Assembly (NCBI GenBank): GCA_031257175.1
Contig: JAIRPE010000010.1
Location: 1 to 34,753 of the forward strand
Length of the DNA: 34,753 nucleotides
Source of the DNA: Eubacteriales Family XIII. Incertae Sedis bacterium
GTDB taxonomy: Bacteria > Bacillota > Clostridia > Peptostreptococcales > Anaerovoracaceae
Reading direction: 5' to 3'
Under the pieces are notes generated by a model. The model saw only the letters and a list, made by a program, of their open reading frames with translations, was not told the DNA's origin and did no database searches. Position numbers and translations under genes: made by a program. Shown here one piece after another: positions 22,939-30,864 of this stretch; position 1 is the first letter of the stretch, and the number at the start of each line of letters is the position of its first letter.

Positions 22939-23265
22939 GTGCATAAAATGAACATACCTAACATAACAAAAACCAAAACCTTGGGGCTGCAGTCCACGCA
23001 GGAGACAGCCTCCCAGAACGCCCCAAAGGAAATAAAAGGCGAAGAGACGGGCAAAAGCGCGAAAGCCAGAGTTGACAGCGCGGAAATCTCCGCGGGCCGC
23101 GCCGACCTGTTCGGCGACAAACGCCTTTCCGCCTTCAAATCCGCCCTGCTTTACGACCTGTCCTCAGAAACCGTGAGCCGACGGGCCGAAGAGCTGAAGA
23201 AGCAAGTTGAGAGCGGCGAGTACCACGTGCCGACGGATATACTGGCGGAGGCGCTTTATGAATGA
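22939..23265 (+). CDS. flgM: Anti-sigma-28 factor FlgM
   Basis: Negative regulator that binds flagellar sigma-28 until the hook is complete. The C-terminal half, VDSAEISAGRADLFGDKR...LKKQVESGEYHVPTDILAEAL, is the recognisable FlgM domain, including the GEYHVPTDILAEAL helix that contacts sigma. The start is uncertain. AGGAAAGG at 22925-22932 directly abuts an ATG at 22933 but is ideally spaced (6 nt) for the in-frame GTG at 22939, which I prefer; ATG 22948 is a third option. From 22939 it has 108 residues, about normal. It heads a cluster with flgN, flgK and flgL and overlaps flgN by 8 bp. Confidence 0.9.
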   Translation: MHKMNIPNITKTKTLGLQSTQETASQNAPKEIKGEETGKSAKARVDSAEISAGRADLFGDKRLSAFKSALLYDLSSETVSRRAEELKKQVESGEYHVPTDILAEALYE

Positions 23266-23737
23266 GACTAGAGCGGTTGACTGCTTTTACGATTACCTTT
23301 TAGGCATACTGAAGATCTACGCGGACTTGGCGCCCGTGCTGATGGACGAGGTGGAGCGGATAAAAAACGACGACATGCCCGGCCTGGACGAGTCCCTGAG
23401 GCTCCAGCAGGCCATGCTTCTCAAGACCAGGGACTTTGAGGCCAAGGTCGCGGGCTACCAGAAGGAGCTGGGCATATCGGCCGCCAATCTCTCCACGGCC
23501 GTGGTGCAGCTGCCCGAGGACGAGCGCTTCAGGTTTTACTCCCTCCTGGGCGAGTTCGACCAAATCATGGAGCAGGTGCGCTTCTACAGGGACAGTTGCC
23601 GCGAGCTTCTGCAGACGAAACTCTACCAGATGGAAAAACAGGCGCAGGACTCGGGATTGGCCCAAGGCGCCACCTACGACGAATTCGCGGAAAGCGTGAG
23701 CGGCTCCTACGCGAAGGTGTTCGAGACGAGGATATAA
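23258..23737 (+). CDS. flgN: Flagellar export chaperone FlgN
   Basis: Cytoplasmic chaperone that delivers the hook-filament junction proteins FlgK and FlgL to the export apparatus. ATG 23258 overlaps the end of flgM by 8 bp; a longer frame from 23207 lies inside flgM and is not needed. The 159-residue protein is almost wholly helical with charged heptads (LAPVLMDEVERIKNDDMPGLDESLRLQQAMLLKTRDFEAKVAG), as FlgN proteins are. Sequence conservation in this family is weak, so the call rests largely on size, helical character and the invariant position between flgM and flgK. Confidence 0.85.
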   Translation: MNETRAVDCFYDYLLGILKIYADLAPVLMDEVERIKNDDMPGLDESLRLQQAMLLKTRDFEAKVAGYQKELGISAANLSTAVVQLPEDERFRFYSLLGEFDQIMEQVRFYRDSCRELLQTKLYQMEKQAQDSGLAQGATYDEFAESVSGSYAKVFETRI

Positions 23738-23768
23738 AGAAATTTAAGAAAATTAAGCAAATATAAGG

Positions 23769-23877
23769 CATACAACACCAATCCGCGTTTTAAGCGTCAC
23801 CTCGAAGCGGATTGGCAGATACTGTCTCCCGACGTCCGTCCGATGGTTTTGGGCGGAATTAAAAAAGGATAAGTATA
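23769..23877 (-). repeat. Dispersed intergenic element, copy 3 (inverted)
   Basis: Full copy in the opposite orientation, filling the flgN-flgK gap. Its stem is the best of the family: CCAATCCGC (23778-23786) and GCGGATTGG (23807-23815) pair over nine bases. The GACGTCGGGAGACAGTATC block and the T-run next to ACTTATCC are all recognisable on the minus strand. TATAAGG occurs on both sides (23762-23768 and 23874-23880), a possible 7-bp target duplication. The right-hand TATAAGG also contributes to the flgK ribosome binding site. Confidence 0.87.
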
Positions 23878-23889
23878 AGGAGCTTAGGC

Positions 23890-25491
23890 ATGAGACCTAC
23901 GTTTTTGGCGTTCCAGACCGCCCACAGGGCCATAGCCACCAGCCAGATACTGCTGGACACGACAGGCAACAACATCGCCAACGTGAACACGGACGGCTAC
24001 ACGCGGCAGCGCGTTGATATCGCCGCCATGTCCAACGGGGGCTACATACAGCGCTACAAGCCCCAGGACGTCACCGCGGGCGGCGGCGTGGAGGCCAAAC
24101 GCGTCAGCCAGATAAGGGACCAATTCCTGGACGCCAGGTACAGACTCCAAAACCAGGCGGACGCGAAGTACCAGGCGGTGCTGTCGGGCTTCAAAGACCT
24201 GGAGAACGTGCTGGACGAGACCATGTACGAGGGCATAATGAACGAGGTCGCCACCTTCAAGAACGCCCTCGGCCCCATGCTGGAAAACCCCTTCAGCAGC
24301 GACATGGCCATGGTGGTGCGGAACTCGGCCCAGAAAATCACCTCCATACTCAACACCTACTCCACCCACATCGATAACGTGCGCAACCAGCAGATATTCG
24401 ACGTGCAGAGCGTGTACGTGGACACCCAGTTCAATTCCGTGGTGAAAAACATCGCCGCCCTGAACAAGCAGATTAACGAAGAGGCCGCCCACGGCAACAC
24501 GCCCAACGAGCTGTACGACGAGCGCAACCTGCTCTTTGACCAGCTTTCCTCCCTCGTCAACACGAAGATAACCATCACCCCCAAGCGCCTGTCCTCCACT
24601 TTGTCCGTGGAACACGTGCAGATACAGATGGTGGACGACAAGACGGGCAAGACCATAGACCTGGTGGACGACGAGACCTTCAACACCCTTTCCGCCATCA
24701 CCAACGCCGACGGCACCCTGCGGCTGGAAGTGAACTCGGCCTTCGGCAACGTGGGGCTGAAGGACATAACCGCCTACGTGACGGGCGGCACGCTGGGCGG
24801 CTCGCTGGACGTCATAAACGGCAAGGGCGCGGAGTTCGGCTCCTACATGTCGGGCGACAATCTGTTCAGGGGCACGCTCTACTACCAGGGGATGCTGGAC
24901 ACCTTCGCGGCCAATTTCGCCAGGGTCATGAACGATATCAACAGATACAACCCCAACGGCGTCCAACCCAGCGACCCCACGGCGCCGCAGCTGCCTGTGA
25001 ACCAGCCGCGTGACCTGTTCACCACCATCGACGCCAGCGCGGTCATAACGGCGAGGAACATCAAGGTCTCCGTGGAATGGATGGACGATCCCCTTTACCT
25101 GACCGTCACCCAGCCCGGCGACAAATCCGAGGGCGAGAACATCGGCCGCATGATGGTGGCCATAACGAACCCCCAGACGGGCTTCTACAAGCAGGGCAAC
25201 ACCGCCCAGGTGAGCGTTTTCAACAATGGCACCTTTGAAGAATTCCTGACCGGCATGAGCGCCACCCTGGGCCTGGACGTATCCCTTTACACGAATTACT
25301 CCAAAACCTCCACCTACGTGATGGGCACCCTGTTCGAGGCTCGCGAGTCCGTGTCGGGCGTGTCCCTGGAAGAAGAAGGCACTTACCTGATGGCCTACCA
25401 GAAGTCCTACAACGCGGCGGTCAGGTATTTCACCGTGCTGGACGAGGCGGTTGACACCATCATCAATAAAATGGGATTGGTAGGCAGATAG
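23890..25491 (+). CDS. flgK: Flagellar hook-associated protein 1 (FlgK)
   Basis: First hook-filament junction protein, exported through the flagellar type III apparatus and assembled on the hook tip. It has 533 residues, within the Bacillota range. The N-terminal rod/hook signature LDTTGNNIANVNTDGYTRQRVD is clear, and the C-terminal coiled coil VSGVSLEEEGTYLMAYQKSYNAAVRYFTVLDEAVDTIINKMG matches the conserved FlgK/FlgE end. There is no signal peptide, as expected for this route. ATG 23890 follows AAGGAG by seven bases. flgL follows after 104 bp of GC-rich, gene-free DNA. Confidence 0.97.
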   Translation: MRPTFLAFQTAHRAIATSQILLDTTGNNIANVNTDGYTRQRVDIAAMSNGGYIQRYKPQDVTAGGGVEAKRVSQIRDQFLDARYRLQNQADAKYQAVLSGFKDLENVLDETMYEGIMNEVATFKNALGPMLENPFSSDMAMVVRNSAQKITSILNTYSTHIDNVRNQQIFDVQSVYVDTQFNSVVKNIAALNKQINEEAAHGNTPNELYDERNLLFDQLSSLVNTKITITPKRLSSTLSVEHVQIQMVDDKTGKTIDLVDDETFNTLSAITNADGTLRLEVNSAFGNVGLKDITAYVTGGTLGGSLDVINGKGAEFGSYMSGDNLFRGTLYYQGMLDTFAANFARVMNDINRYNPNGVQPSDPTAPQLPVNQPRDLFTTIDASAVITARNIKVSVEWMDDPLYLTVTQPGDKSEGENIGRMMVAITNPQTGFYKQGNTAQVSVFNNGTFEEFLTGMSATLGLDVSLYTNYSKTSTYVMGTLFEARESVSGVSLEEEGTYLMAYQKSYNAAVRYFTVLDEAVDTIINKMGLVGR

Positions 25492-25595
25492 CCGCGCCGC
25501 GCCAAAGGCGGCCGACGGCGGGGGGCGGGCCCCCCCGCGAAGGGCGGGAGATGAACGGGGAGCCTGCGGCGGCCTGAGCCGCGAGGGAGGACGAG

Positions 25596-26711
25596 ATGAG
25601 AATCACCAACAGAGTCGTGACAGAAAAATACCTGCGATCCATAAACGACATAACCACGCGGCTTGACTACCTGAACAACCAGGCGGTCAGGGAGCGCAGC
25701 TTCATGAAAGTCTCCGAGAACACCCCGGCGGCCGTGAAAGCTTTCCAGATAAGGAAAGACCTCATACGCGTCGATGGCTACAAAAACAGCGTCAGCCACG
25801 CCCAGAGCATGCTGACCAACGCGGAGACCAGCATCACGAACATCCAGTCGCTGGTTCAGGACGCGAAGGACAAGATACTCTACGGCATGAACGGCACCCA
25901 GAGCGTGGACGAACGGCGGATCGTCGCCCAGCAACTGCGCAACTACCAGCAGGAGATGCTGCAGCAGCTGAACTCCAACGCCACGGATTTGTACTACTTC
26001 GGCGGCAACAGCGTTGACGCGGAGCCTTTCAAGCTGGATACCGACGGCAAGCTCATGTACAGGTACAAGGACGGCGCGGACTTCAAATGGATAAGGGTGG
26101 AGAACTTGCACACCTCGCCCGATCCCAGCGCCGGCCCCACGGACCCCAGCTACGAATTGTACAAGGACTTGCAGAGCGCGGGGCTTTTCGTGGACATAGG
26201 CATGGGCATAAGGTCCGAGAACGTGCCGCCCTCCCCGGCAGGCGCCCCCTACGTGGACAGAAACTCCGTGTTCACCTACACCCTGACGGGGCTTTCCGTG
26301 ACGGGAGCGGGCATGGTGGAAATGAGCGACGGCACCAAGGTGTCCAACAACATATATGACATATTGGGCGCCGTGGCGGACGCCTTCGAGGACAGCTTCG
26401 TGAACAAAACAGGCCAGCAGGAGGACTACACCCACGACAGAGTGGACGAATTGTACGGGCTCCTGCGGAAATGCGAGATAGGCGTGCAATTCTCCATCAC
26501 GGAGGTTGGCACGAAAACCCAGTACCTGAGGTTCATCAATCAAAGCCTGGCCAACAGGGAGCTTGACGACAAAACGCGCCAGCAGGGCGTGGAGGGCGCG
26601 GATTTGGCGGAGGTGATAATTTATTACACAGCCCAGGAAGTGACCTACTCGGCGGCTCTGCAGATGGGCACCAAGGTCATCCCCATGTCCATCTTCAACT
26701 ACATGAGCTAA
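25596..26711 (+). CDS. flgL: Flagellar hook-associated protein 3 (FlgL)
   Basis: Second hook-filament junction protein, homologous to the ends of flagellin. ATG 25596 is five bases after GGAGG. The N-terminal MRITNRVVTEKYLRSINDITTRLDYLNNQ and its coiled coil, plus the C-terminal helix ELDDKTRQQGVEGADLAEVIIYYTAQEVTYSAALQMGTKVIPMSIFNYM, identify it. The C-terminal Y-rich TYSAALQ segment is typical of FlgL rather than flagellin. At 371 residues it is longer than the roughly 300 of Bacillus FlgL; the excess lies in the central surface-exposed domain (about 130-290). Confidence 0.95.
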   Translation: MRITNRVVTEKYLRSINDITTRLDYLNNQAVRERSFMKVSENTPAAVKAFQIRKDLIRVDGYKNSVSHAQSMLTNAETSITNIQSLVQDAKDKILYGMNGTQSVDERRIVAQQLRNYQQEMLQQLNSNATDLYYFGGNSVDAEPFKLDTDGKLMYRYKDGADFKWIRVENLHTSPDPSAGPTDPSYELYKDLQSAGLFVDIGMGIRSENVPPSPAGAPYVDRNSVFTYTLTGLSVTGAGMVEMSDGTKVSNNIYDILGAVADAFEDSFVNKTGQQEDYTHDRVDELYGLLRKCEIGVQFSITEVGTKTQYLRFINQSLANRELDDKTRQQGVEGADLAEVIIYYTAQEVTYSAALQMGTKVIPMSIFNYMS

Positions 26712-26719
26712 AGGACGCG

Positions 26720-26761
26720 GCTTCCCGGCCCTTTTGGCGAGACCTGGGACGGCGGGGAAGC
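26720..26761 (+). terminator. Weak candidate terminator hairpin after flgL
   Basis: GCTTCCC (26720-26726) pairs with GGGAAGC (26755-26761) just after the flgL stop. The loop is large and no T-run follows, so this is only a possible 3'-end structure. Confidence 0.3.
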
Positions 26762-26812
26762 ATGGGTGGGGCCGCGGGAGCGGCAATTGAGACGGAACCC
26801 TGCGGCGGCGCG

Positions 26813-26841
26813 TTGCCTGAATTCGCGCCGCGTGATATAAT
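26813..26841 (+). promoter_or_regulatory. Sigma-A promoter of DUF6470-fliW-csrA
   Basis: TTGCCT (26813-26818) and a perfect TATAAT (26836-26841) are spaced by 17 bp, with a TGA extended -10. It gives the fliW-csrA end of the cluster a housekeeping promoter separate from the sigma-28 promoter at flgM. Confidence 0.78.
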
Positions 26842-26847
26842 GATATT

Positions 26848-27013
26848 GCAATATGTTGCTCTAAAGCCACTTACTGGGATTCGGGCCGCTCTCAGGGCCA
26901 GTTTCCCTTGTCGGCGTTGGGCAGGCCACAGGGGAACGGGATTCGCCCGACTAGGGCGCGCCCCCCTGGAGGAATGTTGCAAGCGTTTCCTTGAGGAAGG
27001 AGGGAACCTACCT
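26848..27013 (+). other. Long leader of the DUF6470 gene
   Basis: About 165 nt of untranslated RNA is predicted between the promoter and the start at 27014. It holds a sequence near 26852-26875 resembling the ends of the 19173-19469 element, two GGGATTCG boxes, and several GC-rich stems. I do not recognise a riboswitch class. Confidence 0.4.
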
Positions 27014-27613
27014 ATGAAACCGCTTATATCGATAGAGACCGTGCCGATCTCCATTGAGTACACCACCGTCAAAGCCGAGACGAGGCCGCGCCCCCAGGCG
27101 GGCGGCGACGCGGGCTCGGCGAAGCTGAACATCGCCAAGGGAGCCAAGCAGCTGACCATAAGCAGCGCCCCCATCAATATCCAGCTTCAGGACAAATTCG
27201 AGAATGTCGGCGACAGCATGGCCTACACGGCCACGGCTGAGTACTCCAAGGACGGCGTGCTCAGCATGAACGTGCGGATACAGGGCGACGCGGGCGCGGA
27301 CGGGGGATTGCGCTTCAAGGCCGCGGGGCAGGGCATCAACCGCATGGCTGACGCGTTGCCCAAATCCTCGGGCGCGGAGGCCCCGTTCTCCGAAATGAGG
27401 ATTAATTTTGACATGGGCGGCATCTCCCAGGCGCCGGAAATCCATTCCAGCGACGTGGAGGCCAGCTTCATGCCGCCTGACATACAGGTGGACATAAAGG
27501 AGTATCCCAGGGTCATCATTAAATACGTGGGCGGGCCCATATACTTCCCGCGCAGCTCCAACCCGAACTACGAGCCCCCCGCCAGCGAGGCGACCTTCAA
27601 GGCCGAAGCCTGA
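27014..27613 (+). CDS. DUF6470 family protein (YviE-like, flagellar-cluster)
   Basis: Protein of 199 residues whose position between flgL and fliW, and opening MKPLISIETVPISIEYTTVKAE, match the DUF6470/YviE family found in Bacillota flagellar clusters. ATG 27014 has AAGGAGGG nine bases upstream; a frame open from 26762 has no such support. The C-terminal DVEASFMPPDIQVDIKEYPRVIIKYVGGPIYFPRSSNP is compatible with the beta-rich family fold. No signal peptide, membrane helix or catalytic motif is visible. The molecular role of the family is, as far as I know, not established. Confidence 0.78.
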   Translation: MKPLISIETVPISIEYTTVKAETRPRPQAGGDAGSAKLNIAKGAKQLTISSAPINIQLQDKFENVGDSMAYTATAEYSKDGVLSMNVRIQGDAGADGGLRFKAAGQGINRMADALPKSSGAEAPFSEMRINFDMGGISQAPEIHSSDVEASFMPPDIQVDIKEYPRVIIKYVGGPIYFPRSSNPNYEPPASEATFKAEA

Positions 27614-27625
27614 GGCAGGGGTTCT

Positions 27626-27727
27626 ATACTTATCTTCTTTATGAGTCCCGCCCAAAATCATTGGGAGGGCGTCGGAAGATAGTAGCTGCTGATCCGCGTA
27701 AAGGTAACGTTTAATCGCGGATTAGCG
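27626..27727 (+). repeat. Dispersed intergenic element, copy 4
   Basis: Full copy in the DUF6470-fliW gap. It has ATACTTATC, the GCCC...GGGC and CCCAAAATCATTGGG inverted repeat, the GGCGTCGGAAGATAGTA block and the stem GATCCGC (27691-27697)/GCGGATT (27717-27723), where one pair is G-U compatible. A separate GC palindrome, GGGGCCGGCCCC, follows at 27750-27761. Confidence 0.86.
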
Positions 27728-27850
27728 CGCGGGCGGGCGGCGGCCTCGCGGGGCCGGCCCCGACGGCAAGGGTTCCTGACATTGGTAATCGGCCGCAGGC
27801 CGAGGGCCGTGGGAGGGTATGGGTTATTGGTATGGATAAAAGAGGTGATT

Positions 27851-28387
27851 ATGGAAATTAACACTAGAGATTTTGGCGTCATCAACATCAACGAGGACTC
27901 CGTCTACTCCTTCCCGCAAGGCGTCTACGGATTTGAGGACGTGGATTCCTTCGCGGTTTTCATGAACGAGGAGGCCGGGGTCTCCTTCGTGTACCTTCAG
28001 GCGGTCAAATCCCCGAACCCTTGTTTCCTGGTGTTCTCCCCCTGGGACATGGCGCGCGGCTACCGCCCCGAGGTCTCCGAGGACGACCTGTCCCTGCTGG
28101 GGGTGGAGTCCGAGAAGGACTTGATTTTCCTCACTATCGCCACGGTGCCCCCCAAGGACGTCCGCCAATTGTCCATCAACGTCAAAAGCCCCATAGTCCT
28201 AAACCCGCTCAACATGGTGGGACGCCAGGTGATACTGCTGAACGAGGACTACCCCGTCAGATACAAGCCCTTCCTGGACGTCAGCCTCTCCGACCCGGCG
28301 GCCGAACCCGCCGCCGCGCCGCTGAAGCCCCCGGGCGCGACGCCCTTCCCAAAGCCCCCGCGGCCCTCTTCGGGAAAGGGGGTCTGA
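27851..28387 (+). CDS. fliW: Flagellar assembly factor FliW
   Basis: Small cytoplasmic protein that binds flagellin and antagonises CsrA, tying flagellin translation to export. ATG 27851 follows AGAGGTG; a frame open from 27782 is less likely. It has 178 residues. The core is typical: the opening MEINTRDFGVININEDSVYSFPQGVYGFED, the SPNPCFLVFSPW segment, and PLNMVGRQVILLNEDYPVRYKPFL near the end. The last 30 residues are Pro/Ala-rich and not usual for FliW, which tends to end near 145-155. csrA begins 6 bp after the stop, as in most Bacillota. Confidence 0.95.
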   Translation: MEINTRDFGVININEDSVYSFPQGVYGFEDVDSFAVFMNEEAGVSFVYLQAVKSPNPCFLVFSPWDMARGYRPEVSEDDLSLLGVESEKDLIFLTIATVPPKDVRQLSINVKSPIVLNPLNMVGRQVILLNEDYPVRYKPFLDVSLSDPAAEPAAAPLKPPGATPFPKPPRPSSGKGV

Positions 28388-28393
28388 CCCGCC

Positions 28394-28636
28394 ATGCTGG
28401 TGATAAGCAGAAAACCTGGCGAAGAGCTTAAGATAGGCGACTCTGTCCGCGTGTCGGTCATTTCCGTGAACGGGGACAAAGTGACCATCGGCATAGACGC
28501 CCCCAGGGACATCCCGGTGCTTAGGGGCGAGCTGGTGGACACGATAGAAAGCAACCAAGAATCCTCCGCCCAGCTCCCAGGCGCGGAAGCCAGGCTCGGC
28601 CTGGCGGCCCTGCTGAAGGAGAGCGACGGGGAGTGA
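28394..28636 (+). CDS. csrA: Carbon storage regulator / translational repressor CsrA
   Basis: RNA-binding homodimer that represses translation, classically of flagellin mRNA at GGA motifs, and is inhibited by FliW. It has 80 residues. The MLVISRKPGEELKIGDSVRVSVISVNGDKVTIGIDAPRDIPVLRGEL core contains the first RNA-binding strand (Leu4-like position, Arg6) and the second around Arg44. The usual VHREE is VLRGE, so His43 and Glu45 are replaced while Arg44 and Glu46 remain. A C-terminal extension of about 20 residues is present, the region that contacts FliW in Bacillus. It is the last gene of the flagellar block. Confidence 0.95.
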   Translation: MLVISRKPGEELKIGDSVRVSVISVNGDKVTIGIDAPRDIPVLRGELVDTIESNQESSAQLPGAEARLGLAALLKESDGE

Positions 28637-28683
28637 GGGCCGGCGGTTGGGGGGCGACGCCAACTGTTGTGTGGCGAAATCTC

Positions 28684-28712
28684 TTGATTTTTCCGTTTGA
28701 TGACTATAAAAT
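28684..28712 (+). promoter_or_regulatory. Promoter of pyrC-pyrK-pyrD
   Basis: TTGATT (28684-28689) and TAAAAT (28707-28712) are spaced by 17 bp. The leader to the pyrC start is about 70 nt, and I see no PyrR attenuator-type hairpins in it. Confidence 0.65.
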
Positions 28713-28790
28713 AAAACAGAAGGGCGGCTTTTGCCCCGTTACGCACAGGGCGTTCGGGTTCGGGCATGGCGCCATATGAGAGGCGGCCAC

Positions 28791-30071
28791 GTGATTCTGA
28801 TCAAAAACGGCAGGGTTATCGATCCTGCCTCCGGGACTGACAGCGTGAGCGATGTCGTGATCGACGGGGGGGTCGTCGGGCGCATCGGCGCGTTCGAATA
28901 TGATTTGGCCGCATTCAGCTCCGTCATCGATGCGGAAGGCATGATTGTCGCGCCAGGGCTGGTCGATGTCCATGTCCATTTCCGTGAGCCGGGTTTCACT
29001 CACAAAGAAGATGTGTTCAGTGGCGCCGCCGCCGCTGCAGCCGGGGGCTATACTACCGTTGTCTGCATGGCCAACACGTCGCCGGCAATAGATAACCCTG
29101 ACGTCCTTTCTCAGGCGCTGGCCACGGCCGCTTCAGCCAAGATACATGTCAAAGTGCTGGCGGCTGTAAGCGAGGGCCTTTCAGGGAAACGTCTCACGGA
29201 TATGGAGCTTTTGTATTCTAAGGGCGCGGTCGGATTCAGCGACGACGGTCACGCGATAATGGATTCGAATTTGCTGTTGAACGCTTTAAGCGAAGCGAAG
29301 AAGCTGGGCGCCGTGGTGAGTTTGCACGAGGAGGATCCCGCCCTGATCGCGGTTCCTGGGATAAACGCCGGAGCGGTCGCGCGGCGACTGTCGCTGAAGG
29401 GCGCGCCTGGCGTGGCAGAAAGCTCGCTGGTGGCCAGAGACTGCATGATTGCCCTGGACACAGGCGCCAAAACCCATTTTCAGCATTTAAGCTGCGCCGA
29501 ATCCTTGGCGGCAGTCAAAATGGCGAAGCTGATGGGCGCCAGGGTTTCGGCGGAAGTTACTCCCTCGCACTTTTCGCTCACGGAAAATGCGGTAATAGAT
29601 ACGGGGACGTTGGCTAAGGTTAATCCGCCGCTCAGAAGCGAAGAAGACAGGCTCGCGCTGATAGACGGGCTGAGGGAGGGCATTATCGATGTTATAGCCA
29701 CGGACCACGCCCCCCACAGCATGGGTGAGAAAAGGATGCCGTTTTCTGAAGCGCCTAGCGGCATTATAGGTCTAGAGACCGCGCTGTCGCTGGGGGTCAC
29801 GTACTTAGTCCGGTCGGGGGCGCTGTCTTTTGCCGAACTTATCGAAAAGATGGCATTAGCGCCTGCCAGACTGTATGGTTTTGACGCCGGCAGGCTTGCC
29901 GAGGGGAAACCCGCTGACATTGTGGTATTCGACGGGAACGAGAACAGGCGGGTGAGCGGCTTCTTGTCGAAGTCGTCGAACTCGCCATTTTTGGGGAAAC
30001 ACTTATGGGGCGCCGTGAAATATACCTTCTGCGGCGGCAGGCTGGTATATCAGGAAGGCCAGGGCAACTGA
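28791..30071 (+). CDS. pyrC: Dihydroorotase
   Basis: Third step of pyrimidine synthesis: reversible cyclisation of N-carbamoyl-aspartate to dihydroorotate. GTG 28791 is preferred (AGAGG upstream; protein begins MILIKNGRVIDPASG like its homologues), giving 426 residues, the size of Bacillus PyrC; an ATG at 28776 adds five residues. Metal site motifs are GLVDVHVHFREPGFTHKED (His61, His63), FSDDGH, the SHFSLTE histidine and ATDHAPHS. The type is the Gram-positive dihydroorotase family rather than E. coli-type. pyrK and pyrD follow, so three steps of the pathway are regulated together here. Confidence 0.96.
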   Translation: MILIKNGRVIDPASGTDSVSDVVIDGGVVGRIGAFEYDLAAFSSVIDAEGMIVAPGLVDVHVHFREPGFTHKEDVFSGAAAAAAGGYTTVVCMANTSPAIDNPDVLSQALATAASAKIHVKVLAAVSEGLSGKRLTDMELLYSKGAVGFSDDGHAIMDSNLLLNALSEAKKLGAVVSLHEEDPALIAVPGINAGAVARRLSLKGAPGVAESSLVARDCMIALDTGAKTHFQHLSCAESLAAVKMAKLMGARVSAEVTPSHFSLTENAVIDTGTLAKVNPPLRSEEDRLALIDGLREGIIDVIATDHAPHSMGEKRMPFSEAPSGIIGLETALSLGVTYLVRSGALSFAELIEKMALAPARLYGFDAGRLAEGKPADIVVFDGNENRRVSGFLSKSSNSPFLGKHLWGAVKYTFCGGRLVYQEGQGN

Positions 30072-30116
30072 CGCGGTAACTCGCCTTCGCCTCATCATGA
30101 CGGAGAAAGGCTGATC

Positions 30117-30863
30117 ATGGCAAAAGTAATCTCAAACAAAGAACTGGAAGGCGCATTTTTCTTGCTGAAAGTCGAGTTTGAAAACGACGCGCGCCCAGGG
30201 CAGTTTTTTATGTTGCGCGCTTGGGACAAGTATCCGCTGCTGTCAAGACCCATAAGCGTCTTTGACTCGGATGGCGCGACATTGGCGTTTCTGTGCCGGA
30301 AGGTGGGAGTAGGCACGGAGATTTTGGCGCGGCTGAGAGAAGGGGACGAGCTTTCGCTGATTGGGCCGCTGGGTTCGAGCTTTCCCGATTTTGAGGGCAA
30401 GCTCGCGTTGGTGGGCGGAGGCGCAGGCGTCGCGCCCATGTATTTTGCGGCCAAACACTGCAAACGGTCAGGAAAGGCGAGCGTCGATATCTTCCTGGGC
30501 TTTAGCGAGCAGGCCATACTGGAGGACAGCTTCGTTGCCGTGTCCGATAGTTTGGTTGTCGATGTGGGCGGCTTTATAACCGATAAGGTGGACGTGTCCG
30601 TATATGACCGGATACTGGCCTGCGGCCCCGAAATAATGATGAAGACGCTGTATGAGAAGTGCTTGGCGGCGGATAAAAGCGATGCGCTGTGGGTGTCGAT
30701 GGAAAGCAGGATGGCTTGCGGGATAGGGGCTTGCCTAGTCTGCAGCTGTCCTACCGCCGAAGGCAATAAAAAGATATGCAAAGACGGTCCGGTTTTGCCG
30801 GGAGAGCTGGTTTTTTCCCGCAGGGACATGGAAGCGAACGCGTTCGACGCGAGGGGCTGTTGA
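30117..30863 (+). CDS. pyrK: Dihydroorotate dehydrogenase electron transfer subunit
   Basis: FAD and [2Fe-2S] subunit that passes electrons from the PyrD FMN to NAD. It has 248 residues, ATG 30117 behind GGAGAAAGG. The ferredoxin-reductase-like FAD site RPISVFD and the NAD-site GGGAGVAPMYF are visible. The C-terminal Cys motif MACGIGACLVCSCP...KKICKDGPV (about 199-228) supplies the cluster ligands. It is followed by pyrD at 1 bp. Presence of PyrK defines the class IB, NAD-linked enzyme common in Bacillota. Confidence 0.96.
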   Translation: MAKVISNKELEGAFFLLKVEFENDARPGQFFMLRAWDKYPLLSRPISVFDSDGATLAFLCRKVGVGTEILARLREGDELSLIGPLGSSFPDFEGKLALVGGGAGVAPMYFAAKHCKRSGKASVDIFLGFSEQAILEDSFVAVSDSLVVDVGGFITDKVDVSVYDRILACGPEIMMKTLYEKCLAADKSDALWVSMESRMACGIGACLVCSCPTAEGNKKICKDGPVLPGELVFSRRDMEANAFDARGC

Positions 30864-30864
30864 T

